Of a stretch of 64,000 nt of DNA, positions 20,642 through 30,959 are shown one piece after another. How positions within the stretch are numbered: position 1 is the stretch's first letter; each line of letters opens with the position of its first letter. Origin of the DNA: Woeseiaceae bacterium (lineage in GTDB: Bacteria; Pseudomonadota; Gammaproteobacteria; Steroidobacterales; Woeseiaceae); contig JANQPG010000103.1 of assembly GCA_028289545.1 (NCBI GenBank), positions 1 through 64,000 of the forward strand, given 5' to 3'. The position numbers were made by a program, and so were the translations under genes. The notes under the pieces are model-generated. The model was given only the letters and a program-made list of their open reading frames with translations, made no database searches and was not told the origin of the DNA.

Positions 20642-21943
20642 ATGAAAAAAGGCATCGTTTTCCTGCTGATCGTGCTGGCGCTGATTGTCCTGATCTCGCC
20701 GGGGCTGATTGGCCAGTTCGCCGAACGCAATATGGATCGGGGCATTCGCGAGGGCGCTGTCGAGAACGAGGAAGTGATCGTTAGCGCACAGGCTTTCGAG
20801 CGCGGCTGGTTCACGACCGAGGGCCAGCACCGGATCGAGTTCAAAGACGGCAGCCTTGCGCAGACCTACCGGGACTTTTTTGCGCTGGGCGAAGACGCCC
20901 CGCTGCCCGTGGTGATCGTCGACACCCGCATCGATCACGGGCTCATCCCGATCGCGTCGATGGGTCGCGACGACGGCTCACTGTTCCCGGGCCTCGGCGA
21001 CGCCATCTCGACGCTGACGGTCGAATTGCCCGATGGCAGGACGCTCGCCGTCCCGGGCGCCATTAACTCGAGCATTGGGCTCAGCGGAGCCTTGTTTTCG
21101 GAGTACACGTTGCCCGCCGGCGAATACTCGGAAAGCGGCACCACGCTCGATTGGGGTGCGGGCCGCATCGAGCTCGAGGCACACCCGTCGGACGGCCGAA
21201 TCGAATTCGCTATCGAAGCACAGTCGTTCGGGGTCGGCGATGACGCCGCGACAGTGCGCGCCGACGATGTCCGCATCCACGGCGAGCAGCAGCCTTCGCG
21301 GCGGGGCTACCCGCTGGGAGACGCCCGGTTGCACATAGACTCACTGTCCGTCAACGACATGCACTTTGGTCCGCTCGGACTGTTTGGCTCGGTGCAGGAG
21401 GAAAGCGACGGCGTTACGATCAGGAATCACACCGACATCTTTTTCCCGGCCGTACAGTTCGGCAAACCGCATACGATCATCGAACTCGAAGTGACGGGTA
21501 TCGAGCCCGACGCGCTGGGTGCGCTCGCGCGACAGTACCAGCTTGCCCTCGATCAGGCGGATGATCCGGAACGCTTCTTTGGCATGATGGAACCTCAGGC
21601 GCAGGCGCTGCTCGCCCACGGTCTCGAACTCTCCATTCCGCGCTTCGACATCGAATTGCCGGACGGCACGCTGGAGAGCAAGCTCGACCTGACTCTGGCC
21701 AGCACGGACGCCTCCGAGTTCATCTGGTCGAACTTGATGCTCGCGACGACCGCTGATGCCTCGGTCCGAATTCCCGAGGCGCTCATGGATCAGATTCTTG
21801 CCATCAACCCCGAGGCAGGCGCGGCAATCGGCATGGGCTTACTGAAGAAAGACGGTGACGTTTACTTCAGCGACATTGAGTACTCGAAAGGTGTTGCAAC
21901 CGTCAACGGCGCTCCGCTGGCGGTGCCGATACCGGGCCGTTGA
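20642..21943 (+). CDS. DUF945 (YdgA-like) protein
   Basis: A 433-residue protein with a short N-terminal membrane span (KKGIVFLLIVLALIVLIS) and a large periplasmic region of repeated beta-strand segments typical of the DUF945/YdgA family, including the early motif ENEEVIVSAQAFERGWF and a late block VRIPEALMDQI. The role of YdgA-type proteins is unclear; they are envelope proteins. Start at 20642 follows a G-rich ribosome site; an in-frame upstream Met at 20618 lacks one. The 3' end overlaps the convergent ABC ATPase gene by 41 bases. Confidence 0.8.
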   Translation: MKKGIVFLLIVLALIVLISPGLIGQFAERNMDRGIREGAVENEEVIVSAQAFERGWFTTEGQHRIEFKDGSLAQTYRDFFALGEDAPLPVVIVDTRIDHGLIPIASMGRDDGSLFPGLGDAISTLTVELPDGRTLAVPGAINSSIGLSGALFSEYTLPAGEYSESGTTLDWGAGRIELEAHPSDGRIEFAIEAQSFGVGDDAATVRADDVRIHGEQQPSRRGYPLGDARLHIDSLSVNDMHFGPLGLFGSVQEESDGVTIRNHTDIFFPAVQFGKPHTIIELEVTGIEPDALGALARQYQLALDQADDPERFFGMMEPQAQALLAHGLELSIPRFDIELPDGTLESKLDLTLASTDASEFIWSNLMLATTADASVRIPEALMDQILAINPEAGAAIGMGLLKKDGDVYFSDIEYSKGVATVNGAPLAVPIPGR

Positions 21944-23699
21944 GCTCCGGGTCATGTAGCCGGAGGCAGGCGGCGACATGCCGGTTGTTGTCCGCGGCAA
22001 CGGACTCGGCAGGCGGCACCTGCTCGCCGCAGCGCGCCTCGGCGTAAGCGCAGCGCGAACGGAACACACAACCTGACGGCGGCGTAAGGGCTGACGGCGC
22101 CTCACCGCTGAGCACGGCCTTGCCACCCGGGTTCAGCGGATCCGGCCGCGGCACAGCAGCGAGCAGAGCCCGGGTGTACGGGTGCGCCGGCGCGGAGAAC
22201 ACCTGACTGGCCGGCCCGCTTTCGACAACCCGCCCCAGGTACATAACGAGTACGCGATGCGCCAGCCGCTCGACGACCGACAGGTCGTGAGAGATGAACA
22301 GCATGGCCAGCCCCGTGCGCGCCTGCGCGGACTTGAGTAGCTCCAGTACCGCGTTCTGCACCCGGCCGTCGAGCGCGGCGACCGCCTCGTCGCAGATCAG
22401 GAGGTCGGGCTCGAGCACGAGGGCTCGCGCGATGGCGACACGTTGTGCCTGCCCCCCGGACAACTCGTGCGGATAGCGGTCGAGGAGCGCGTCATCCAGA
22501 CCGACGTCCGCCGCCACGTCAAATATGCGCCGCCTTCGGGCGTCGGCCTCAAGGCGAGGTTCGTGGATGGCCAGCGGCTCTTCGAGAATGTCATGCACCT
22601 TGAGGGTCGGGCTGAGCGAGCCCGCGGGGTCCTGGAACACGAGCTGGATTGCGCGTTTCCGGTTTAGCGGGCGGGCGGACGTACCGGCCGGCAGCGGCTC
22701 TCCGCGGAAATCGATCTTGCCGTTCGTGGGGTTCACGAGCCCGGCCACGGCCCGTGCGAGGCTCGACTTGCCGGACCCGGACTCACCCACAATGGCCAGC
22801 GTTTCGCCTGCATCGAGCGAAAGTCCGAATTCTCGGACCGCGAAGAGCGTTTGCCCACGTGACAGTGAGTAGCTTACCTCGAGCGAATTGACGTTCAGCG
22901 CGATGCGCCGCGGTTCCGGCACGTCGGCAACCGCGCCAACGCTCCCCCTCGATGCATCCAGCAACTCGCGAGTGCGGGCGTGCGAAGGTGCACGAAATAC
23001 CGACAGCGTATCGTCGGCTTCGATCAGTCGACCCTGGTCGAGGACCAGCATGCGCTCACAGTGCCCCGCAACGACGCCGAGGTCGTGAGTGATCAGCAGC
23101 AGCGCCATTTCGTCGCGCAGACTGTCGAGCAGATCGAGTATCTGCGCCTGCACGGTAACGTCGAGTGCCGTTGTCGGCTCGTCCGCAATCAGCAACTCGG
23201 GTTCGTCCAGGAGCGCCGCGGCGAGCATGACACGCTGGCGCATGCCGCCGGAAAGTTCATGCGGATAGCGATCGAACTGCCGCTCCGCGTCGGGCAGGCC
23301 CACGCGCTCGAGCGCGGCGACAATCCGCCGGCGCAGCGGCCCGCCGTTCGATAAACGATGCGCCTTGAGTACCTCGGCTAGCTGACGGCCGACGCTGAGA
23401 TACGGATTGAGCGCCAGCGCGGGGTCCTGGAACACCATGGCGATGCGCCGGCTGCGAAAGCGCCGCAAGTGCGCCTCGCCGCCGCCGAGCAACTCCTCGC
23501 CCGCAAAACGGACGGCACCGGACACGCGCGCGTTGTCGGGCAGCAGGCCGAGGATGGCGAGGGCCGTCTGGCTCTTGCCCGACCCCGATTCACCGACGAG
23601 ACCAACGGACTGTCCCGCGTCGACCGCAAACGAAACGCGATCGACGACGGTCGTGTCGCCGTAATGAATACAGAGATCCTCGACTTCGAGGCCGCTCAC
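21903..23699 (-). CDS. fused dual-domain peptide ABC transporter ATPase (YejF-like)
   Basis: A 598-residue protein holding two complete ABC ATPase domains. Domain 1 has Walker [10 protein letters not shown], signature LSGGMRQRV and Walker [13 protein letters not shown]; domain 2 has [18 protein letters not shown] and [14 protein letters not shown]-terminal Cys-rich segment ([17 protein letters not shown]) is typical of oligopeptide/dipeptide ATPases. The fusion replaces separate OppD and OppF subunits, as in YejF. In domain 2 the Walker B sequence has DEAVAALD where DEPTSALD is usual, a mild variant. The GTG at 23699 overlaps the permease stop (GTGA). Confidence 0.93.
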   Translation of the reverse strand: MSGLEVEDLCIHYGDTTVVDRVSFAVDAGQSVGLVGESGSGKSQTALAILGLLPDNARVSGAVRFAGEELLGGGEAHLRRFRSRRIAMVFQDPALALNPYLSVGRQLAEVLKAHRLSNGGPLRRRIVAALERVGLPDAERQFDRYPHELSGGMRQRVMLAAALLDEPELLIADEPTTALDVTVQAQILDLLDSLRDEMALLLITHDLGVVAGHCERMLVLDQGRLIEADDTLSVFRAPSHARTRELLDASRGSVGAVADVPEPRRIALNVNSLEVSYSLSRGQTLFAVREFGLSLDAGETLAIVGESGSGKSSLARAVAGLVNPTNGKIDFRGEPLPAGTSARPLNRKRAIQLVFQDPAGSLSPTLKVHDILEEPLAIHEPRLEADARRRRIFDVAADVGLDDALLDRYPHELSGGQAQRVAIARALVLEPDLLICDEAVAALDGRVQNAVLELLKSAQARTGLAMLFISHDLSVVERLAHRVLVMYLGRVVESGPASQVFSAPAHPYTRALLAAVPRPDPLNPGGKAVLSGEAPSALTPPSGCVFRSRCAYAEARCGEQVPPAESVAADNNRHVAACLRLHDPELNGPVSAPPAERR

Positions 23700-24547
23700 G
23701 ACGATGGACTCCGACGGGCGCGAACGTCGGTCGCGTCGCGCAAACCGTCGCCCAGGAAATTGAATGCCAGCAGCAAGATAAACAGTATGCTCGACGGGAT
23801 CAGAAGTACCCACGGCGCGGTCTCGAGCGTGCTGACGCCACCGGCCACGAGCGTGCCGAGCGACGCATCCGGCTCCTGCAGGCCCAGGCCCAGGAAACTC
23901 AGGAAAGACTCGAAGAGGATGGCCTGCGGAATCGTCAGGGTCAGGTACACGAGCACGATGCCAAGCAGGTTGGGCGCGATGTGCCGAAGGATAATTCGTC
24001 CGGTCGGCACGCCTATCAGGCGAGCCGCGGCGACAAATTCACGCTCTTTGAGACTCAGCGTCTGGCCGCGCACGATGCGCGCCATGTCGAGCCAGTTGAC
24101 GGCGCCGATCGCCACGAAGATCAGCAAAAAATTCTGCTCGAACACAACCATGAGCAGGATCACCAGGAAAATGAACGGCATGGCGTACAGCGAATCGACA
24201 AAGCGCATCATGACGGCATCGATCCGCCCGCCGATGAAACCGGCCGTTGCGCCGTACAGCACCCCGATCACGAGACTGACGACGCTGGCAACGAGAGCAA
24301 CGAGCAAGGTCATACGGGTGCCCTCGAGCGTACGTACGAACAGATCGCGGCCCAGATCGTCGGTGCCGAAATAATGTGCTCCGTCGAGCGACGGCGGTGA
24401 AAGTATGCGGTCGAAGCGGGCATCGACGCCGTCGTTCGGGCTTAAGCCCGGTCCCAGCAGCGCAACCAGCATGACGGCCAGAAGTACGGCAAGCGTCGAG
24501 CGTACGAGCGGCGGCAGCGGACGTCCGCGGCTGCGTTCCGTGTTCAT
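23696..24547 (-). CDS. peptide ABC transporter permease (OppC/YejE-like)
   Basis: A 283-residue inner-membrane permease with about six spans. The N-terminal OppC-type region (ARFDRILSPPSLDGAHYFGTDDLGRDLF) is followed by a BPD_transp_1 domain whose EAA-like loop is EREFVAAARLIGVPTGRIILRHIAPN (seen as overlapping short blocks). It pairs with the OppB-like permease, overlapping it by ATGA. It imports peptides delivered by the binding protein encoded upstream. Confidence 0.92.
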   Translation of the reverse strand: MNTERSRGRPLPPLVRSTLAVLLAVMLVALLGPGLSPNDGVDARFDRILSPPSLDGAHYFGTDDLGRDLFVRTLEGTRMTLLVALVASVVSLVIGVLYGATAGFIGGRIDAVMMRFVDSLYAMPFIFLVILLMVVFEQNFLLIFVAIGAVNWLDMARIVRGQTLSLKEREFVAAARLIGVPTGRIILRHIAPNLLGIVLVYLTLTIPQAILFESFLSFLGLGLQEPDASLGTLVAGGVSTLETAPWVLLIPSSILFILLLAFNFLGDGLRDATDVRARRSPSS

Positions 24548-25464
24548 TGGGTCCTCACGCGCGGATCCAGCACGCCGTAGAGGATATCGACGAGCAGATT
24601 CAACAGGATGATCAGCGCGGCGTACAGGATGACCAGGCCCATCACGAGCGTGTAGTCGCGATTCAGCGCGCCAGTGACGAAGTGCCGACCCAGCCCCGGT
24701 ATCCCGAAGACCTGCTCAACGACAACCGAACCGGTCAGTACCGCCGCAACCGCCGGTCCGAGATACGACAGCACGGGAATGAGCGCGGGCTTCAGCGCAT
24801 GGACCCTGAGTATGGCGGCGGTCGTCAGCCCCTGCGCACGGGCCGTGCGCACGTAGTCGCTGCCGAGCACGTCGAGGAGGCTCGCGCGGCTGATACGCGC
24901 CAGGTAAGCCACCTGCGGCAACGCCAGTGCGAGTACCGGCAACACGAGGCGGCCGCCGCCTTGTGCCGTCCAGCCGGCGGGCAGCCAGCCGAGGCTGACG
25001 GCGAACAACAATACGAGGAGCGGCGCGACGACAAAGATGGGTATGGAAATGCCGGTCATCGCTACCGCCATGACCGCGCGGTCGGTGAATGTATTCGGGC
25101 GCAGCGCCGCCAATACGCCGGCACCCAGCCCAATGACCAGCGCCAGCAACATGGCCAGCCCACCGAGTAACAGCGAGGTCGGAAACGAGTCGGCAATGAT
25201 CTCGGTGACCGAGTAATTGCGGTAGCGGAACGAAGGCCCGAAGTCGCCTCTCAGCACGCCCCCCAGGTACCGAAAAAACTGCTTCGGCAGCGGTTCGTCG
25301 AGATGGTAGGCCTCGGCGATATTGGCCTCGACTTCAGGCGGCAGACCGCGCTCCGCGTCGAACGGGCCGCCGGGCGCAATCCTGACCAGCGTAAACGCCA
25401 GCAGAACGACGAACAGGAGCGTCGGTATTGCGGCGAGCAGGCGGCCGAGCGCAAACCGCAACAC
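24544..25464 (-). CDS. peptide ABC transporter permease (OppB/YejB-like)
   Basis: A 306-residue permease with the OppB/DppB pattern: an N-terminal span (MLRFALGRLLAAIPTLLFV), a periplasmic domain, and the BPD_transp_1 core with SRASLLDVLGSDYVRTARAQG as the coupling loop and a final YGVLDPRVR. It starts with GTG two bases after the binding-protein stop. Together with the OppC-like subunit it forms the membrane channel. Confidence 0.92.
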   Translation of the reverse strand: MLRFALGRLLAAIPTLLFVVLLAFTLVRIAPGGPFDAERGLPPEVEANIAEAYHLDEPLPKQFFRYLGGVLRGDFGPSFRYRNYSVTEIIADSFPTSLLLGGLAMLLALVIGLGAGVLAALRPNTFTDRAVMAVAMTGISIPIFVVAPLLVLLFAVSLGWLPAGWTAQGGGRLVLPVLALALPQVAYLARISRASLLDVLGSDYVRTARAQGLTTAAILRVHALKPALIPVLSYLGPAVAAVLTGSVVVEQVFGIPGLGRHFVTGALNRDYTLVMGLVILYAALIILLNLLVDILYGVLDPRVRTQ

Positions 25465-25466
25465 GG

Positions 25467-27116
25467 TCAGCCGCCGCCGGCAACGCCCGGAAGACTAAGG
25501 TAACGAGAGTGATGGCGGTCCAGGGCATTGTCTGCCCAACCCGCCACTTCGGTGCTGACCAGGTGCTTGCTGACGTAAAAATACAGCGGGATCAGCGGTT
25601 GTTCGATGAGCAGCAGGCGCTCCGCTTCTTCGAGATAACGGCTGCGCATGCCCGGGTCGGTTTGCGTGGCCGCGCGCTGCATCAGATCGTCGTATTCTTC
25701 GCTCACCCACCCGGCCAGGTTGGATGGGCTGTCGCTCTCGAACGCCGTCAGAAACGAATGCGCGTCGACGTAGGCCCCTTTCCAGCTGGAGCGGAACACC
25801 TGGGTCACTTCACGGGCCTGCATGTTCGCGAGCAACACGCGGAATTCTTCATTGATGAGCGTCGCCTCGAAGCCGAGCGCTTCCCGCCACATGGCCTGGA
25901 TGGCCAGCGCAATGCGCTGGTGGGTATCGGACGTGTTGTAGCGCAACTCGACCTCGAGCGGATTGTCTTCACCGTACCCCGCGGCCTGGTAGAGACGCCG
26001 CGCCTGTTCGGTGCGTTCCTGCTGGCTCAAGCCCGCAAACGACAGTTGTGCCGACTCGTAACCCTCGATGCCCGGCGGCACCCAGCTGTAGGCCGGCTGT
26101 TCGCCGCGGCGGGTGATCTTTTCGACGAGCACGTCGCGATCGATAGCCATCGACAGAGCCTGGCGAAGCTCGGGGCTGTCTTTGAACGGCGGCCGGATCA
26201 CGTTGTAGCCGTAATAGTAGATAGTGAAACTCGTCGCGACCTTCAGCTCATCGGGGAAGTCTTCCCGCACCTGCTCGAAGATATCCGTCGGCACCGAATC
26301 GGTGATGTGCAGCTCGCCCGAACGGAAGCGGTTGTATTCGCTCATGGGCTCCGGCAGCACGTGGTAGTGCACGCGATCGATCGCCGTGTTGGCGTTGTCC
26401 CAGTAGTAGTCGTTGCGTTCGAGCTCCACGATCGCGCCGGGCCTCAAGCCCGTCAGCCGGTACGCGCCGTTGGTCACGAGGTTGCCGGGCCGCGCAAAGG
26501 CGTCGCCGTGCGCTTTGACGCTCGATTCGTGGATCGGGTGCATGCTGGGGTGCACCAACAGGGCAAGAAAATACGGCGTCGGCTGTTCGAGCGAGATTTC
26601 GAGGGTGAGCGGGTCGATGGCCGTAACGCCGAGGCTGTCGGGCTCGAGTTCACCGGCGATAATCGCTTTGGCGTTGGCAATCGCAGTGACGGAATCGACG
26701 TACAGCGCCGCCGTCGCGGGGTCGGCCAGCCGCCGGTATGCATAGGCGAAGTCTCCCGCCGTGACGGGATCGCCGTTCGACCAGCGTGCGTCCTCGCGCA
26801 GCTTGAACGTGTAGCGCAGACCGTCTTCGCTGACGACGTGCGACTCGGCAACGCCCGGAATCAGCGCCCCGTGGCGGTCGTCAGCCATTAGCCCCTCGCC
26901 GAGGTCGTTCAACACGGTGAAAGACTGCAGGGCATTCGTCTTGTGCGCGTCGAGTGTATCCGGATCGCTGCCGATACCTCGGTGCAGCGTGTTTTGTTCG
27001 GCAACGTCGGGCGCTTCACCGTCACGCTGCAGCAGGACGGCGACGACAACGACGACGACTACGCCGGCCAGGAGTGCGAACAACGGCAGCCGGCGCGGGT
27101 TCTGAGATTCAGTCAT
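25467..27116 (-). CDS. peptide ABC transporter substrate-binding protein (SBP_bac_5)
   Basis: A 549-residue OppA-type protein. After a hydrophobic N-terminal segment (LFALLAGVVVVVVVAVLL, residues 12-29) come the family marks GSDPDTLDAHKT, DLGEGLM, FKLREDARWSNGDPVTAGDF and a long C-terminal domain. No lipobox Cys follows the hydrophobic segment, so it may stay as an N-terminal membrane anchor and not a free periplasmic or lipid-linked protein. The ATG at 27116 is chosen over an upstream start at 27158. It lies 125 bases downstream of mnmG and opens the import operon. Confidence 0.91.
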   Translation of the reverse strand: MTESQNPRRLPLFALLAGVVVVVVVAVLLQRDGEAPDVAEQNTLHRGIGSDPDTLDAHKTNALQSFTVLNDLGEGLMADDRHGALIPGVAESHVVSEDGLRYTFKLREDARWSNGDPVTAGDFAYAYRRLADPATAALYVDSVTAIANAKAIIAGELEPDSLGVTAIDPLTLEISLEQPTPYFLALLVHPSMHPIHESSVKAHGDAFARPGNLVTNGAYRLTGLRPGAIVELERNDYYWDNANTAIDRVHYHVLPEPMSEYNRFRSGELHITDSVPTDIFEQVREDFPDELKVATSFTIYYYGYNVIRPPFKDSPELRQALSMAIDRDVLVEKITRRGEQPAYSWVPPGIEGYESAQLSFAGLSQQERTEQARRLYQAAGYGEDNPLEVELRYNTSDTHQRIALAIQAMWREALGFEATLINEEFRVLLANMQAREVTQVFRSSWKGAYVDAHSFLTAFESDSPSNLAGWVSEEYDDLMQRAATQTDPGMRSRYLEEAERLLLIEQPLIPLYFYVSKHLVSTEVAGWADNALDRHHSRYLSLPGVAGGG

Positions 27117-27241
27117 GACCAGTACGGTGTTGGGACTCGATCCTGCAAGGATACACAAGCGGGCGGCGGCACACCGGCATTCCGGGCGATCCCGGGCAAG
27201 CGGCGACGGGCTCCGAGGCCTCGTTGCAGCCGCAACGCGAC

Positions 27242-29149
27242 TCAGGCCGTGCGGCTGAGCGCCGCCGAATCGCGACGTTTTTTGAGGTGTATGAGCAGGA
27301 GCGAGACGGCCGACGGTGTCATACCCTCGAGCCGGGACGCCTGACCTAGGGTCTGAGGACGGCTGGCCTCGAGACGCTGGCGCGCTTCATTGGACAGGCC
27401 CGTGACGGCGCCGTAGTCGATGTCGGCCGGCAGCTTGAGCGATTCCTGTTTTGCCTGTTTGGCGATTTCCCGCGCCTGCCGCTCGATGTAACCCGAATAC
27501 TTGGCGGCGACGTCGAGCTGATCGCGAACCTGTTCGTCGAGCTCCGGCCAGTCGCTCGCGGGCATCGCACCGACCATAGACAGCGCGGTGACATGCTCGT
27601 GATCGAGCTCGGGCCGGCGCAGCAGGTCGAGCGCGCTGCTCTCGCGGGTCAGCGGCTTTTCGAACCGCGTGCGGTCCTCAGGTTCAAGAGTCTCGGGCCG
27701 CACGACAATACCGGCGAGCCGAGTCTCCTCCGCGGCCACCCGTTCGCGCTTGTCGTTGAAGACCCGCCAGCGGTGTTCGTCGACCAGGCCGAGCTCGCGG
27801 CCGACCGGCGTCAGGCGCTGATCGGCATTGTCCTCGCGCAGGCTCAGGCGATATTCGGCGCGACTGGTAAACATGCGGTAAGGCTCGCTGACGCCGCGCG
27901 TAATCAGATCGTCGACCAGTACGCCGAGATACGCCTCGTGGCGCGCCGGGGACCAGCCTTCCTCGTCGCGCGCGGCGCGGGCAGCGTTGATCCCGGCCAG
28001 CAAGCCCTGCGCGCCGGCCTCTTCGTAACCGGTCGTGCCGTTGATCTGACCCGCGAAGTAGAGGCCGTCGAGATGCCGGGTTTCGAGCGTGCTCTTGAGC
28101 TCGCGAGGATCGAAGTAGTCGTATTCGATCGCGTACCCGGGCTGGGTGATGTGCGCGCGTTCGAATCCGGGTATCGAGCGCACGAATTCAAGCTGGGTTC
28201 TGTACGGCAAGCTTGTCGAGATGCCGTTGGGGTACACCTCGTGCGTGTTCAGCCCTTCGGGTTCGACGAAAATCTGGTGCGAGTCCTTGTCGGCGAAACG
28301 CACGATCTTGTCCTCGACGGACGGGCAGTAGCGCGGTCCCACACCGCCGATCATGCCGCTGTACATGGGCGACAGGTCGAGCGAATCACGAATGATGTCG
28401 TGCGTCGCTTCGGTCGTGCGGGTAATGAAGCACGGCCGTTGCTCGGGATGTTCGGAGCGTCTGCCGAGAAACGAAAACACCGGCGTTGGTGTGTCGCCCG
28501 GCTGCGCCGTCATGCGCTCAAAATCCAGCGTCTTGCCGTCGAGGCGCGGGGGTGTGCCGGTCTTCAGGCGCGCTACCGCAAACGGCAGCTCGCGCAAACG
28601 CTCCGCCAGCCGGTTTGAAGGCGCATCGCCCGCCCGGCCGCCGGCCTTTTCCTCACGGCCGATCAGGATACGGCCACCCAGGAAGGTCCCGACCGTCAAC
28701 ACAACGGCGCTTGCGTAGAATCGTAGCCCCAGCCCGGTTTCGACGCCGGTTACACGCTCGCCGTCAACAACCAGATCGTCCACGGACTGCTGGAATATCC
28801 GCAGATTGGGCTGATTTTCGAGTATCCCGCGAATGGCCTCGCGGTACAGGTTCCGATCCGCCTGCGCGCGGGTGGCGCGCACGGCGGGGCCTTTGCTGGC
28901 GTTCAGGGTACGAAACTGAATGCCGGCACGGTCGATTGCACGCGCCATGGCGCCGCCCAGCGCGTCGATTTCCCGGGTCAGGTGCCCCTTGCCGATACCG
29001 CCGATCGCCGGATTGCAGCTCATCTGCCCGAGGGTGTTGATGTTCTGCGTCACGAGCAGCGTCCGCGCACCCGAGCGCGCCGCGGCCAGTGCAGCCTCGG
29101 TGCCGGCGTGGCCTCCACCCACGACAATGACGTCAAAACGCTCGGACAT
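27242..29149 (-). CDS. mnmG: tRNA uridine 5-carboxymethylaminomethyl modification enzyme MnmG
   Basis: A 635-residue FAD enzyme that works with MnmE to modify the wobble uridine of some tRNAs. The FAD-binding GGGHAG is at residues 11-16, and [22 protein letters not shown] (in short blocks) near residues 46-67 is family-specific. The C-terminal helical GidA-associated region is present ([10 protein letters not shown]). Its normal partner rsmG is not adjacent here. A possible promoter lies at 29184-29212. Confidence 0.97.
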   Translation of the reverse strand: MSERFDVIVVGGGHAGTEAALAAARSGARTLLVTQNINTLGQMSCNPAIGGIGKGHLTREIDALGGAMARAIDRAGIQFRTLNASKGPAVRATRAQADRNLYREAIRGILENQPNLRIFQQSVDDLVVDGERVTGVETGLGLRFYASAVVLTVGTFLGGRILIGREEKAGGRAGDAPSNRLAERLRELPFAVARLKTGTPPRLDGKTLDFERMTAQPGDTPTPVFSFLGRRSEHPEQRPCFITRTTEATHDIIRDSLDLSPMYSGMIGGVGPRYCPSVEDKIVRFADKDSHQIFVEPEGLNTHEVYPNGISTSLPYRTQLEFVRSIPGFERAHITQPGYAIEYDYFDPRELKSTLETRHLDGLYFAGQINGTTGYEEAGAQGLLAGINAARAARDEEGWSPARHEAYLGVLVDDLITRGVSEPYRMFTSRAEYRLSLREDNADQRLTPVGRELGLVDEHRWRVFNDKRERVAAEETRLAGIVVRPETLEPEDRTRFEKPLTRESSALDLLRRPELDHEHVTALSMVGAMPASDWPELDEQVRDQLDVAAKYSGYIERQAREIAKQAKQESLKLPADIDYGAVTGLSNEARQRLEASRPQTLGQASRLEGMTPSAVSLLLIHLKKRRDSAALSRTA

Positions 29150-29183
29150 TGCTCAAAAAACAGTCAGATTCAAACGACCGCGC

Positions 29184-29212
29184 ATTGTAGTGGCTAGCCG
29201 GCCGGATCGCTA
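29184..29212 (-). promoter_or_regulatory. possible promoter of mnmG
   Basis: TACAAT (-10, 29189-29184) is well placed about 35 bases before the mnmG ATG and is followed by GCGC, like the strong -10 at 198-203. The -35 position (TAGCGA, 29212-29207) is poor. Two copies of GCTAGC flank it. Confidence 0.35.
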
Positions 29213-29291
29213 GCCGCGCCAGACCCCGCCGACTTGCAACTTATCCCTTAATTCAAGACCATACGCGGCCGTCCGGTGTCCCAGGTTCCCC

Positions 29292-30959
29292 ATGATTCGT
29301 TTGCTTTTTCCCGGCCGCTTCGAGCGCGCGCCGAGCCGGCTCTGGCTCACGGTCTGGTTGCTGTCGTGTGCCGTTGTCGCCGGCGCCCAGGAAGCAGCCG
29401 ACGCAACCGACGAGGAACGTGTCGAAGAAACCGTTGCGGAGCCCGTTCAAGAGTCGGTTGAGGAATCCGTTGATGGCTCTTTCGAGGAGACGGCCGATAC
29501 GACCGCCCGGGAGACGTCCGTCGAAGCGGCTTCGGCCGACGTTGCCGGAACCGGGTCGGAAACGGTTCTCGAACTCGAAGACTGCCGAATCAGCGCCGGA
29601 CCGGGCTACCCGGGCATCAAGGCCCGCTGCGGGCAGTTGTCCAGGCCCTTGAATCCGAAAGACGCGGACCCGAGCGCCACCGTGACGCTGCGTATTGCGG
29701 TCGTGCCGGCCCTGAACCTCGAACCGGAGCCCGATCCCGTAGTACCGCTGGCCGGCGGCCCGGGACAGAGCGCCAATGATTTTTACACGGCTTACGCGCA
29801 GGCTTTCGAGCCGCTGCGCCGGAACCGCGACATCCTACTCGTCGACCAGCGCGGCACCGGCAACTCGGCCGCGCTGCGCTGCGAATTCGAGGACGAGGTA
29901 CTCGAAGGCTCGCTCTCCGACGAAGAGACCCTGCGCCTGACCCGTGAGTGCCTGGACGCGCTGCCCCACGATCCGAGGTTTTTTACGACCTCGGTTGCTG
30001 TCGCGGACCTCGACGCGGTGCGCGAAGCGCTCGGTTATCCGAGCCTGAACCTGTACGGCATCTCCTACGGCAGCCGTGTGGCGCAGCATTACGCCCGCCG
30101 GTTTCCGTCGACAACGCGCAGTATCGTGCTGGACGGCGTCGTGCCGCCCGACCTGCCGCTCGGCCCGGACATTGCCCTGGAGTCGCAGGCGGCCGTGGAA
30201 CGGATCCTGGCACGTTGCGCGGAAGACACGGCGTGCGCCGAGCGGTTCCCGGACATTGCGGGCGCGTTCGACGAGGTGCGAAACCGGCTTGCGGCGGGCG
30301 CCGTCAACGTGCGTCTTGCCGATCCCGTCAGCGGCGACGTCGAGCGCGTGACGTTCGGGGCAATGGAGTTTGCGGGCGCCATACGGCTGCTTGCCTACCA
30401 TCCGAACACCATTGCGTTGTTGCCGCTGTTGATCGACGAGGCGGCAAACGGCAACTACCAACCGCTCGCGGCACAGTTCCTCATGACCAGCCGGAGCGTC
30501 GCCAGCGCGCTGGCCATTGGCATGCACAATGCCGTCATGTGTTCGGAAGACGTGCCGCGTTACTCCGGCTACACGGTCGACAGAGGCGCGCTCGAGGCGA
30601 GCTACATGGGCCCGCTCCTGCTCGATACGATGCGGACGGTGTGTTCAGTGTGGCCCGAAGGGCTGGTCGACGAAGACTTTGCGGAACCGCTCAGCACGGA
30701 TATCCCCACGCTGCTGCTGTCCGGTAGCGCCGACCCGATTACGCCGCCTGCTTACGCCACGCGCGCCGCCGGCGGGCTCAAGCGCGCATGGCTCCTGAGC
30801 GGCCGACACCAGGGCCATGGCCAGTTTTCGGTGGGCTGCATGCCGAATATTCTTGCCGGCTTTGTCGAGCGCCGCGAGCTCGAGGAGGGTGCGGCCGACT
30901 GCTTTACCGACAGTTTCGTCATGCCGTTTTTCCTGAGCTTCTCGGGGCCCACGCCGTGA
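29292..30959 (+). CDS. secreted S33-family alpha/beta hydrolase (tripeptidyl aminopeptidase-like)
   Basis: A 555-residue exported serine hydrolase. A signal peptide (about residues 1-33) is followed by an unusual acidic Glu/Asp/Thr/Ser-rich low-complexity linker to about residue 95, then an alpha/beta-hydrolase fold. The oxyanion motif is LAGGPGQSA, the nucleophile Ser258 in GISYGS, the Asp in SGSADPITPP and the His in HQGHGQ; a C-terminal TAP-like domain carries paired Cys. S33 family members release N-terminal residues or tripeptides from peptides. The stop overlaps the GTG of the ABC ATPase (GTGA), so the hydrolase and transporter are expressed together. Confidence 0.88.
   Translation: MIRLLFPGRFERAPSRLWLTVWLLSCAVVAGAQEAADATDEERVEETVAEPVQESVEESVDGSFEETADTTARETSVEAASADVAGTGSETVLELEDCRISAGPGYPGIKARCGQLSRPLNPKDADPSATVTLRIAVVPALNLEPEPDPVVPLAGGPGQSANDFYTAYAQAFEPLRRNRDILLVDQRGTGNSAALRCEFEDEVLEGSLSDEETLRLTRECLDALPHDPRFFTTSVAVADLDAVREALGYPSLNLYGISYGSRVAQHYARRFPSTTRSIVLDGVVPPDLPLGPDIALESQAAVERILARCAEDTACAERFPDIAGAFDEVRNRLAAGAVNVRLADPVSGDVERVTFGAMEFAGAIRLLAYHPNTIALLPLLIDEAANGNYQPLAAQFLMTSRSVASALAIGMHNAVMCSEDVPRYSGYTVDRGALEASYMGPLLLDTMRTVCSVWPEGLVDEDFAEPLSTDIPTLLLSGSADPITPPAYATRAAGGLKRAWLLSGRHQGHGQFSVGCMPNILAGFVERRELEEGAADCFTDSFVMPFFLSFSGPTP

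Noticed and set aside
27593-28618. 341-codon open frame antisense to mnmG
   Set aside because: mnmG is unmistakable; the antisense product has no domain.
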